Assembly: GCA_046294815.1 (NCBI GenBank)
Contig: JBKBOJ010000068.1
Span: forward strand, 1 to 16,668
Source of the DNA: Pelomonas sp046294815
Lineage (GTDB): Bacteria > Pseudomonadota > Gammaproteobacteria > Burkholderiales > Burkholderiaceae_C
Length of the DNA: 16,668 nt
Direction: 5' to 3'
In this document: piece after piece, positions 1 through 6,652 of the stretch
How positions within the stretch are numbered: the stretch's first letter is position 1
Layout: each line of letters opens with the position of its first letter
Notes under the pieces: generated by a model
Seen by the model: only the letters and a program-made list of their open reading frames with translations
Databases searched by the model: none
What the model was told of the DNA's origin: nothing
Program-made: the position numbers and the translations under genes

Positions 1-604
1 GCACCAGCGCGTCGGAGGGCGCCACGGCCACGTCGGCAGGCGCCAGCTTGGCGCCGTTGTGCAGCGTGACCAGACGCGCCTGCAGACGGCCGGCGCGCCA
101 GGCGTCGCCCAGCTCGTCGGGCGTGACCACCACCGGCGCGGCCTGCGTGGCGACCAGCTCGCCGTCCACCCGCCAGTCCAGCGCCAGTCCCAGCAGGCGC
201 AGCGCGTCCAGCGCGGCGGCGGCGTCGCTGGCGGCGGGCAGGTCGCCGGCGATGAGCATCAGCGCCGGCCCGCAGGCGGCCGCGGCCCGCAACGGCTGGC
301 AGGCGCCCAGCAAATGCCCGGCCTCGCGCCGCACGCCGCCCTCGCCGTCCACCACGGCCCAGCCATGCGGGCGCGGCAGCGGCGCCATGCACTTGGTCGG
401 GTCGAAGGGGAAGGCGTGGCGCAGCTTGCCGTGGTTGAGCTGCACGGACAGGTCTTGCAGCTGCGGCGCGATGAAGCCCCAGTCGTCGAGGAGCTGCTGC
501 ATGCGGCTGGCGATGCCGCTGGCGTAATGGGCCTGGGTGAGGTCGCGCGACACGACCACGAGGTGGCCGTCGCGCGAGCCGTCGGCGTAGCTGGCGAGTT
601 TCAT
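1..604 (-). CDS. Fumarylacetoacetate hydrolase-like protein (partial, C-terminus outside window)
   Basis: Reading down from the ATG at 604, the frame stays open to the window edge and gives 201 residues starting MKLASYADGSRDGHLVVVSR. The N-terminal block (about residues 1-80, with AHYASGIASRMQQLLDDW and RHAFPFDPTKCMAPLPRPHGW) matches the cap region of the roughly 330-residue FAH-family hydrolases common in Burkholderiales, which cleave C-C bonds of acylpyruvate-type compounds in aromatic degradation. The later PVVVTPDELGDAW block (about 157-169) is also typical. Between them the protein is odd: the family stretch that carries the YVNHVELVRKARG-type segment and the acidic ExE metal-ligand pair is shortened and reads ACGPALMLIAGD, with no ExE. 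The later aspartate survives in LALDWR. Family membership is secure, but catalytic activity is doubtful. The gene is divergent from the DUF3108 gene, with only 32 bases between the start codons. Confidence 0.85.
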   Translation of the reverse strand, partial: MKLASYADGSRDGHLVVVSRDLTQAHYASGIASRMQQLLDDWGFIAPQLQDLSVQLNHGKLRHAFPFDPTKCMAPLPRPHGWAVVDGEGGVRREAGHLLGACQPLRAAAACGPALMLIAGDLPAASDAAAALDALRLLGLALDWRVDGELVATQAAPVVVTPDELGDAWRAGRLQARLVTLHNGAKLAPADVAVAPSDALV

Positions 605-636
605 GGCGGAGTGCTGGGTGATGGCAGCATTGTGCG
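605..636. promoter_or_regulatory. Short divergent promoter region
   Basis: Only 32 bases separate the two divergent start codons at 604 (-) and 637 (+). Any core promoter for either gene must therefore overlap this gap and the opposite coding sequence. A CACAAT hexamer on the minus strand (629-634) is a possible -10 for the FAH-like gene. I see no convincing -35 element and no Shine-Dalgarno sequence before the + strand ATG. Confidence 0.3.
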
Positions 637-1542
637 ATGCGCGCCCCGCCCGTCCCCCTCCACGCCGCCCTGCTCGCGCTGGCAGCCAGCCTGCTGGGCC
701 ATGCAGCGCTGCTGGGGGAGGTGCGCCTGCAGCCGCATGTCCCACCCCCGCCCCGGGCGGTGCAACTGGCCTGGCTGCCTCCCACCGCGACGCCCGAGGC
801 GCCGCCCGTGCCGGCGCCGCCGGCGCCATCACCACGCCAAACCCGGCCTGCGCACGACAAGATCCCACCCGCAGCGCCGGCCGCAGTGCCGGCCGAGTCG
901 CCCACCGCCGCACCGCCGCTGCGCCTGCCCGGGCCACGCACCTGGACCTACCGGCTGCGCCAGAACGGCCAGGACGGCGAGGCCCAGCTCGACTGGCAGC
1001 CCGAGCCCGACGGCCGCTACAGCCTGCGGCTGACGCGCCGCATCGGCGACCGCGCGCTGCCGGCCCAGCACAGCCTGGGCCAGCTGAGCGGCGCCGGCCT
1101 GACGCCGCAGCGCTACGCCTTGCAGATGGATGGACGCGACCGGCAGGCCGTCAACTTCGACAGCGAAGGCCGGCGCATCAGCTTCTCGGCCAGCCCGGCG
1201 CAGCTGGAGCTGCCCGACGGCGCGCAGGACCGGCTGTCGTGGTGGCTGCAACTGGCCACCTTGGTGCAGGCCGCCCACGACCAGGGCACGGCACCGGGCG
1301 CGCGCTGGCGCGTCTGGGTCGCCGGGCCGCGCGGCGAGCTGCGCGAGTGGGTGTTCGAGAGCCTGCCCCCCGAGACCGAAGACGCCGGCCTGCTGCATCT
1401 GCGCCGCCAGGTGCTGGGCCCGCACGACCCAGGGGTAGAGATCTGGCTGGACCCGGCGCGCGGCTTCTGGCCAGTGCGCCTGCGCCAGGGCGACCCAGAA
1501 ACGCGCGGCTTCGAGATCCACCTGGCCGACGTGAACTCCTGA
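637..1542 (+). CDS. DUF3108 domain-containing protein with Pro-rich N-terminal linker
   Basis: This 301-residue protein has an N-terminal hydrophobic segment (about residues 8-28) that is either an uncleaved membrane anchor or a signal peptide. A proline/alanine-rich stretch follows (about 35-100), resembling periplasm-spanning linkers such as that of TonB. The globular C-terminal part (about 100-301) begins at TWTYRLRQNGQDGEAQLDW and ends with VEIWLDPARGFWPVRLR, the pattern I associate with DUF3108, a beta-rich periplasmic domain of unknown function in proteobacteria. The likely location is the periplasmic face of the inner membrane. The start at 637 is chosen because it gives the hydrophobic segment directly. 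No enzymatic motif is visible, and the family assignment is from recalled sequence pattern only. Confidence 0.8.
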   Translation: MRAPPVPLHAALLALAASLLGHAALLGEVRLQPHVPPPPRAVQLAWLPPTATPEAPPVPAPPAPSPRQTRPAHDKIPPAAPAAVPAESPTAAPPLRLPGPRTWTYRLRQNGQDGEAQLDWQPEPDGRYSLRLTRRIGDRALPAQHSLGQLSGAGLTPQRYALQMDGRDRQAVNFDSEGRRISFSASPAQLELPDGAQDRLSWWLQLATLVQAAHDQGTAPGARWRVWVAGPRGELREWVFESLPPETEDAGLLHLRRQVLGPHDPGVEIWLDPARGFWPVRLRQGDPETRGFEIHLADVNS

Positions 1543-1666
1543 CGCTTCCTACACCTTGTCGGCGCGCGGGATGGCCCGATCAGCGCGGGCTTCTGCCAGT
1601 ATCTCCACCGAGCGGGGCTTGAAACTTGCAGGCCCCAACCGCAGTTGAGGCCAAGAGGAGAACGCC

Positions 1667-1948
1667 ATGCACATGCTCTACAACTCCGACAGCTTCATCG
1701 TGGTCCAGTTCGAGGTGCCCACGACAGAATCGCTCGCCGAAGGCTCGGGGCCACAGCTCAACCGCGGCGGCTTCGAGATCGTCGACAAGTTCGCGCGCAA
1801 GGAGATCTTCATCGAGGGCGCGCTGGCCGAGGCCTTTCAACAGGGCGTGCAGGCGCTGATCGACGAAGGCCAGCCGTCCGAGGACGAGATCGACGCCTTC
1901 ATCGAACGCTATGCGCTGATGGGCCAGCAACCGGTCGTGATGCACTGA
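1667..1948 (+). CDS. DUF3567 family protein
   Basis: A 93-residue soluble acidic protein beginning MHMLYNSDSFIVVQFE and containing GGFEIVDKFARKEIFIEG. This is the signature I know for DUF3567, a short conserved family of unknown function essentially confined to betaproteobacteria. A strong Shine-Dalgarno sequence (AAGAGGAG, 1653-1660) lies just before the ATG and fixes the start. The C-terminal half (about residues 50-85) is a predicted helical pair with many Asp and Glu residues. The gene has its own 124-base upstream gap and so may be monocistronic. No catalytic motif, transmembrane segment or signal peptide is visible, and I do not assign a role. Confidence 0.9.
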   Translation: MHMLYNSDSFIVVQFEVPTTESLAEGSGPQLNRGGFEIVDKFARKEIFIEGALAEAFQQGVQALIDEGQPSEDEIDAFIERYALMGQQPVVMH

Positions 1949-1998
1949 GAGTTCCAAAAGTTGCGCAACCACGATTGGGTTTTGGGCAGGAAGTCGCG

Positions 1999-2025
1999 TT
2001 GATCGGCCGCCAAGCCTGATACAAG
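1999..2025 (+). promoter_or_regulatory. Candidate extended -10 promoter for the tandem-AAA gene
   Basis: TTGATC at 1999-2004 could be a -35 element. TACAAG at 2020-2025, preceded by TG at 2017-2018, has the shape of an extended -10. The spacing of 15 bases is short, which an extended -10 can tolerate. It lies about 45 bases before the chosen start at 2071. This is inferred from sequence only. Confidence 0.3.
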
Positions 2026-2070
2026 ATGGGCCAACGCCGGCCGCAGCAGGGCCGCGCAAGGAGCCCATCC

Positions 2071-4380
2071 ATGGTCAAGCGAACCGCCGCACAGACATCC
2101 CGCGCCGCCGGCGCCGTGCTGGCCTCGCCTGGCCTGCACAGCGCCCCAGTGCTGGACCGCATGTGCTCACATTTCGTGCTGACGCTGACCGTCAAGCACG
2201 CCGGCCGCTTCAACCTGCGGCGCGATTTCAACGGCCTGCTGTCCTTCACCGGCCGCCATCTGGTCTGGCCGGTGCGTGTGCTGCAGCGCCTGCGCGGCTA
2301 CCTGGCCCAGCGCTGCGCCGGCAACGAGCTATGGCGCGGCCATGAGGCGCTGTCCGACGACGCCTTCCTGGCGCGCTTCGGCCAGTGGAGCGGGCCATTC
2401 TCCGAAGGCACCTTGTTCTTCTACCTGGACGAGTACGTCAAGGACGCGCCCAAGGACATGATGGCCTTGCTGGCCACCACCTGCGAGCACCTGGACCGCC
2501 AGCTCAAGCGCGAGTCCACGCTGGTGGAGAAGAACATCGACGCGCTGGGCCAGCTGCTGCAGCTGAACCCGGCCGAGCGCGCCATCCTGCTTTACGGGAC
2601 GCTGGCGCGCTACCAGCGCGAGCTGCGCGGCGCGCTGGTGGAGTTCAAGGTCAACACGGCGCAAGAGGCCTTCGCGGCCATCGCTGCCGTCGCCGGCGTG
2701 GACGAGCGCGAAGTGGCCGAGGCGCTGCGCGCCGGCTCGCGGCTGGAGCGCATCGGCATGGTGGAGAACCTGATCTCCGAGCACAACATCACCGACCTGG
2801 CCGACCTGATGAAGGTCAGCGACCAGCTGCCGCCGGTGCTGATGCGCGAGTACCAGGGCCCGCAAGACCTGATGGCCGTGTTCACGCGGCCCGCCACGCC
2901 CAGCCTGCTCGCGCCGAGCGACTTCCAGTTCGTCGCCGAAGACCTGGAGCTGCTGCGCGGCCTGCTGCGCCAGGCCGTGGCCACGCATGCCAGCGGCGTC
3001 AACGTGCTGCTCTACGGCCCGCCCGGCACCGGCAAGACCGAACTGGCCAAGGTGGCCGCCGCGGCCGCGGGGCTGGATTTGTACGAGGTGGAGTACGCCG
3101 ATCGCGACGGCAATTCGCTGACGGGCCGCGACCGCTACCGCTCGCTGCAGATCAGTCAGGTGTTCCTGAAGGCCAGCGCCAACGTGGCGCTGCTGTTCGA
3201 CGAGGTGGAGGACGTGTTCCCGCCGCTGTCCAGCGACACGGCCTCGCTGCTGAACCGGCTGGACGCCAGCACCGAGGGCAGCGTGGGCAATTCGGTCAGC
3301 GGCAAGGCCTGGGTCAACCAGATCCTGGAGACCAACCCGGTGCCGGTCATCTGGGTGACCAACCGCATCGAGCAGATCGACCCCGCGTTCCGGCGCCGCT
3401 TCCAGTACCACCTGGAGCTGAAGTCGCCGCCACCGGGCGCGCGTCGGGGGCTGGTCGCGCGGGCGCTGGCCGAGGTGCCGGTCAGCGAGGGCTTCATCGC
3501 CAAGCTGGCCGAACGCCCCGGCCTGACGCCGGCGCAGATCCGCACGGCCGCTCGCTTTGCCCAGCTGGCCGGCTCGGCCGATGCCGCCGAGAAGCTCATC
3601 GAGCGCCAGCTGCAGAACGCCGACAAGGCCCTGGGCCGCGACGACGGCAACAGCGCCGCCCGCCCCTGCGTGACCCGCTACGCGCTGGACCTGCTGAACT
3701 GCGAGAGCCGCTTCGAGATCCCGCGCATCGTCGAGGCGCTGCGCAGGAAGGGCCGCGGCCAGCTGTGCTTCTACGGCCCCCCGGGCAGCGGCAAGACCGC
3801 GCTGGCCGAGCACATCGCGGCCGAGCTGGGCCGGCCACTGATGGTGCGGCGCGCCAGCGACATCGCCAGCAAGTTCGTCGGCGAAACCGAGCAGAACATG
3901 GCCCGCATGTTCGAGACCGCACAGACCGAGGGCGCCGTGCTGCTGCTGGACGAGGCCGACAGCTTCTTGCGCAGCCGCAAGCATGCGCAGCGCAATTACG
4001 AGGTGTCTGAGGTCAACGAGATGCTGGCCGGCATGGAGCGCTTCAACGGCCTGTTCATCTGCACGACCAATCTGTTCGACGATCTGGACGAGGCGGCGCT
4101 GCGGCGCTTCGCTTTCAAGATCCGCTTCAAGGCCCTGAAGCCCGAGCAGCGGTTCGCGATGTTCGAGCGCGAGGCGGGCGCGGCGCCCACCGACGAGCAG
4201 CGTGCACGGCTGGCGGCCATGGACTGCCTGACGCATGGCGACTTCGCCGCGGTGCGCCAGCAGGTCGAGATCCTGGGCGAGGCCTTCGCGCCGGACGAGT
4301 TCCTGGCGCAGCTGGAAGCGGAACACCGGGCCAAGCCTGAGGTGCGGGAGCGGCGCGGGATGGGTTTCAGAGCCGCTTGA
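2071..4380 (+). CDS. Tandem AAA ATPase (COG0464-like), unknown substrate
   Basis: A 769-residue protein with two complete AAA modules behind a roughly 300-residue N-terminal region. Module 1 has Walker A GPPGTGKTE (316-324), Walker B LLFDE (374-378), a sensor-1-type VTN (429-431) and an arginine cluster RRR (441-443). Module 2 has Walker A GPPGSGKTA (569-577), a FVGETEQNM substrate-loop region, Walker B LLLDE (624-628), TTN sensor 1 and RR (678-679). All key residues are present in both, so both sites should hydrolyse ATP and drive remodelling or unfolding of a partner. The N-terminal region is helical and includes a winged-helix-like stretch (IDALGQLLQLNPAERAILLYG onwards) seen in related bacterial AAA proteins. 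The start at 2071 is preferred over an in-frame ATG at 2026 because AAGGAG (2058-2063) sits seven bases before it. No signal peptide or membrane segment is visible. The neighbours are not functionally linked, so the substrate is unknown. Confidence 0.88.
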   Translation: MVKRTAAQTSRAAGAVLASPGLHSAPVLDRMCSHFVLTLTVKHAGRFNLRRDFNGLLSFTGRHLVWPVRVLQRLRGYLAQRCAGNELWRGHEALSDDAFLARFGQWSGPFSEGTLFFYLDEYVKDAPKDMMALLATTCEHLDRQLKRESTLVEKNIDALGQLLQLNPAERAILLYGTLARYQRELRGALVEFKVNTAQEAFAAIAAVAGVDEREVAEALRAGSRLERIGMVENLISEHNITDLADLMKVSDQLPPVLMREYQGPQDLMAVFTRPATPSLLAPSDFQFVAEDLELLRGLLRQAVATHASGVNVLLYGPPGTGKTELAKVAAAAAGLDLYEVEYADRDGNSLTGRDRYRSLQISQVFLKASANVALLFDEVEDVFPPLSSDTASLLNRLDASTEGSVGNSVSGKAWVNQILETNPVPVIWVTNRIEQIDPAFRRRFQYHLELKSPPPGARRGLVARALAEVPVSEGFIAKLAERPGLTPAQIRTAARFAQLAGSADAAEKLIERQLQNADKALGRDDGNSAARPCVTRYALDLLNCESRFEIPRIVEALRRKGRGQLCFYGPPGSGKTALAEHIAAELGRPLMVRRASDIASKFVGETEQNMARMFETAQTEGAVLLLDEADSFLRSRKHAQRNYEVSEVNEMLAGMERFNGLFICTTNLFDDLDEAALRRFAFKIRFKALKPEQRFAMFEREAGAAPTDEQRARLAAMDCLTHGDFAAVRQQVEILGEAFAPDEFLAQLEAEHRAKPEVRERRGMGFRAA

Positions 4381-4526
4381 GCTTGCGGGCGTCGTTCATC
4401 GAGCACGGCGCGCCGCGCCGTTCGTCCACGCGGGCCAGCGCCGCTCCAGGGGCCAGGCTTCTGCGCATCGAAACCGCGCCTTGACCCCTTGGCGACGGCC
4501 GCGCACGAGTTCCGGGCGAAAATCCC

Positions 4527-4538
4527 CGGGTTAACCCG
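4527..4538. promoter_or_regulatory. Perfect 12-base palindrome upstream of fpr
   Basis: CGGGTTAACCCG is a perfect palindrome 15 bases before the fpr start codon. The Fpr ATG has no recognisable Shine-Dalgarno sequence, and an A-rich GAAAAT (4518-4523) that might be a -10 lies just upstream. The palindrome could be a repressor or activator half-site pair, or a short 5'-UTR hairpin. This is inference. Confidence 0.35.
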
Positions 4539-4553
4539 CCACCATCTCCGCCC

Positions 4554-5330
4554 ATGAGTGCCTTCCACGAAGAGACCGTCCTGACCGTCCACCACTGGAC
4601 CGACCGCCTGTTCAGCTTCACGACCACGCGCGACCAGGCGCTGCGCTTCTCCAACGGCCACTTCACGATGATCGGCCTCACGGGCGACAACGGGAAGCCG
4701 CTGCTGCGCGCCTACAGCATCGTCAGCGCCAACTACGAAGAGAACCTGGAGTTCCTCAGCATCAAGGTGCCAAACGGCCCGCTGACCTCCAAGCTGCAGC
4801 ACATCAAGCCGGGCGACAAGATCATCGTCGGCCGCAAGCCCACCGGCACGCTGCTGATCGACTACCTGCTGCCCGGCAAGACGCTGTACCTGCTGGGCAG
4901 CGGCACGGGGCTGGCGCCGTTCATCAGCATCGTGCGCGACCCGGCAACCTACGAACGCTTCGAGAAGGTCGTCATCGTGCACGGCGTGCGCGAGGTCGCC
5001 GAGCTGGCCTACCACGACCACCTCACCGTGGACCTGCCCCGCCACGAGTTCCTGGGCGAGTACGTCAGCGAGCAGCTGCTGTATTACCCCACGGTGACCC
5101 GCGAGCCCTACAAGAACATGGGCCGCATCACCGACCTGATCCAGACCGGCAAGCTGCAGGCCGACCTGGGCCTGCCGCCGCTGAACCCCGAGTCCGACCG
5201 CATCATGCTGTGCGGCAGCCCGGCGCTGCTCAGAGACATGCAGGAGATGCTGGAGATCCGCGGCTTCAAGGAAGGCAACACGACGATGCCGGGCGATTAC
5301 GTCATCGAACGCGCCTTCGTCGAGAAGTAG
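4554..5330 (+). CDS. fpr: Ferredoxin--NADP+ reductase
   Basis: A 258-residue protein matching the bacterial (subclass I) ferredoxin-NADP reductase family, a soluble FAD enzyme that exchanges electrons between NADPH and ferredoxin or flavodoxin. The FAD-binding motif RAYS is at 52-55 and the nicotinamide nucleotide motif GSGTGLAPF at 115-123. The LCGSP motif is at 219-223, and the C-terminus ends IERAFVEK, the usual extended tail of this subclass rather than a terminal aromatic. The length is normal. The 173-base upstream gap and the lack of an AAA partner function suggest it is transcribed alone. It could supply or drain ferredoxin for the indolepyruvate oxidoreductase encoded about 5 kb away, but that is inference. 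No obvious ribosome binding site precedes the ATG. Confidence 0.95.
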   Translation: MSAFHEETVLTVHHWTDRLFSFTTTRDQALRFSNGHFTMIGLTGDNGKPLLRAYSIVSANYEENLEFLSIKVPNGPLTSKLQHIKPGDKIIVGRKPTGTLLIDYLLPGKTLYLLGSGTGLAPFISIVRDPATYERFEKVVIVHGVREVAELAYHDHLTVDLPRHEFLGEYVSEQLLYYPTVTREPYKNMGRITDLIQTGKLQADLGLPPLNPESDRIMLCGSPALLRDMQEMLEIRGFKEGNTTMPGDYVIERAFVEK

Positions 5331-5332
5331 GG

Positions 5333-5390
5333 CCCCTCGCCCAGTCTTGCGCCGCTGCGCGCGGTCGAGCCTGGTCGATCTCCCGAGGGG
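5333..5390. terminator. Weak candidate bidirectional terminator between convergent genes
   Basis: CCCCTCG (5333-5339) and CGAGGGG (5384-5390) are exact inverted repeats in the 82-base gap between convergent fpr and the response regulator. The loop is about 44 bases and there is no T-tract, so this would be an atypical terminator. It is listed as a candidate only. Confidence 0.2.
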
Positions 5391-5412
5391 ACGGCGATGC
5401 TCGCGGGGGCTG

Positions 5413-6237
5413 TCACATCCCTTTGAACAGATGGGTGTAGCTGCGGCTGACCTCGAGCTTCTCGGTCAGGCCCTTGACGCCCACCAGCTGGCGGCCGCGG
5501 AAGTCGCGCGTGATGCCGTCGATGGCGCGGGTGTTGACGAGGGTGGAGCGGTGGATCTGCCAGAACAGCTGCGGGTCCAGCTCGTCCACCAGCTCCTTGA
5601 TGGGCTTGCGGATCAAGGCCTCCAGCTTGGCGGTCTGCACGCGGGTGTACTTCTCGTCGCTGATGAAGAACAGCACGTCCTCGACCGGGATCATCTGGAT
5701 GGACTGGCCCACCGTCGCCTGTATCCATCGCAGGTACTGCGGCTTGGCGGCCGGGTTCATGCTGGCCGAGAGCTTGTGCAACAGCTGCTGCAGCGGCACC
5801 GGCGCGCTATCGCTGAAGTCGCTGGAGGGCGCATCGCGCTGGGCCAGGCGCTTCTTGATGCGCGCCACGGTCAGCTGCAGGCGCTCACGCTCGGCGGGCT
5901 TGAGCACGTAGTCGGCCACACCCTGCTCGAAGGCCTCGACCGCATACTGGTCGTAGGCGGTGATGAAGACGATCTCGGGCACCCCCCAGTCGTCGTCGTC
6001 CGGCAGCTGCGCGATCTGCCGCGCCGCCTCGACGCCGGTCAGGCCCGGCATGCGGATGTCCAGGAAGACCAGGTCGGGCTTGTGCTGGCGGGTCAGCTCG
6101 ACGGCCTCCAGGCCGTTCTTGGCCTCGGCCACGATGTCCAGCTCGGGCCAGACCTCGGTCAGTCGGGTGCGCAGCTGCTCGCGCATCAGTCGTTCGTCGT
6201 CGGCCAGAACGGCGCGGATGGAGGCTGCTGTGTTCAT
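5413..6237 (-). CDS. LytTR-family response regulator
   Basis: A 274-residue regulator. The N-terminal receiver domain (about 6-125) shows the acidic pair D13-D14, phospho-acceptor D60 in FLDIRMPG, T93 in FITAYD and K113 in LKPAE. A linker (about 126-165) leads to a LytTR DNA-binding domain (about 165-274) with EDVLFFISDEKYTRVQT, FWQIHRSTLVN and the terminal VSRSYTHLFKGM. It is the natural partner of the LytS-type kinase upstream and should act as a phosphorylation-dependent transcription factor. The gene starts 16 bases after the small membrane protein gene on the same strand, so the three genes are likely one operon. No strong Shine-Dalgarno sequence precedes the ATG, which suggests coupling to the upstream gene. 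Confidence 0.93.
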   Translation of the reverse strand: MNTAASIRAVLADDERLMREQLRTRLTEVWPELDIVAEAKNGLEAVELTRQHKPDLVFLDIRMPGLTGVEAARQIAQLPDDDDWGVPEIVFITAYDQYAVEAFEQGVADYVLKPAERERLQLTVARIKKRLAQRDAPSSDFSDSAPVPLQQLLHKLSASMNPAAKPQYLRWIQATVGQSIQMIPVEDVLFFISDEKYTRVQTAKLEALIRKPIKELVDELDPQLFWQIHRSTLVNTRAIDGITRDFRGRQLVGVKGLTEKLEVSRSYTHLFKGM

Positions 6238-6253
6238 GGCCGCGGATGCTAGA

Positions 6254-6652
6254 TCAGACCGGCGCCGATTGGGCAGCAGCGTTGGCTCGGCGGCGGTTGC
6301 GCAGCACGACGAACAGCAGCAGGCCCAGCAGGATCAGCGGCGCGCCCAGCACGGCGCCCACGCCCAGCAGGCTGGCCACCACCAGAGTCAGCACGCCGCC
6401 GACGATCAGCAGCGGCAGGGCCACGCCCAGCAGCACCACCAGCGGCACGACGATGATGCAGACCAGGCCGGCGACGAGCAGGCCGATGGTGGCACCCAGC
6501 CAGTCGCCCAAACCGCCAAGGAACATCTCCTCGCCGTTCAGCACGATGTGCATGTCCGAGCCGTCGTGGTGCAGCAGCGCCAAGCCGCCCAGCAGCGCCA
6601 GCATCACCGACAACGCGATGACGGCAAACAGGATCTTGAACAAGGTCTTCAT
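6254..6652 (-). CDS. Small polytopic membrane protein between kinase and response regulator
   Basis: A 132-residue, strongly hydrophobic protein that I do not recognise. One transmembrane helix (about 4-27) is followed by a short polar loop (about 28-50, containing HHDGSDMHIVLNGEEMFLGG). A long hydrophobic stretch (about 51-118) then probably holds two or three helices, and the protein ends in a basic, cytosolic tail RNRRRANAAAQ. Its ATG overlaps the kinase stop codon in the arrangement ATGA (6649-6652), a sign of translational coupling. Its stop is 16 bases before the response regulator start. This position suggests an accessory sensor or modulator of the two-component system, but that is inferred from context only. 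GC-rich composition matches the neighbours, so there is no sign of recent transfer. Confidence 0.75.
   Translation of the reverse strand: MKTLFKILFAVIALSVMLALLGGLALLHHDGSDMHIVLNGEEMFLGGLGDWLGATIGLLVAGLVCIIVVPLVVLLGVALPLLIVGGVLTLVVASLLGVGAVLGAPLILLGLLLFVVLRNRRRANAAAQSAPV

Noticed and set aside
2329..4326. A 665-residue minus-strand open frame opposite the tandem-AAA gene
   Set aside because: It is a shadow of the AAA gene: repetitive Gln/Leu/Arg/Ala composition and no motif, and the + strand frame has complete Walker motifs.
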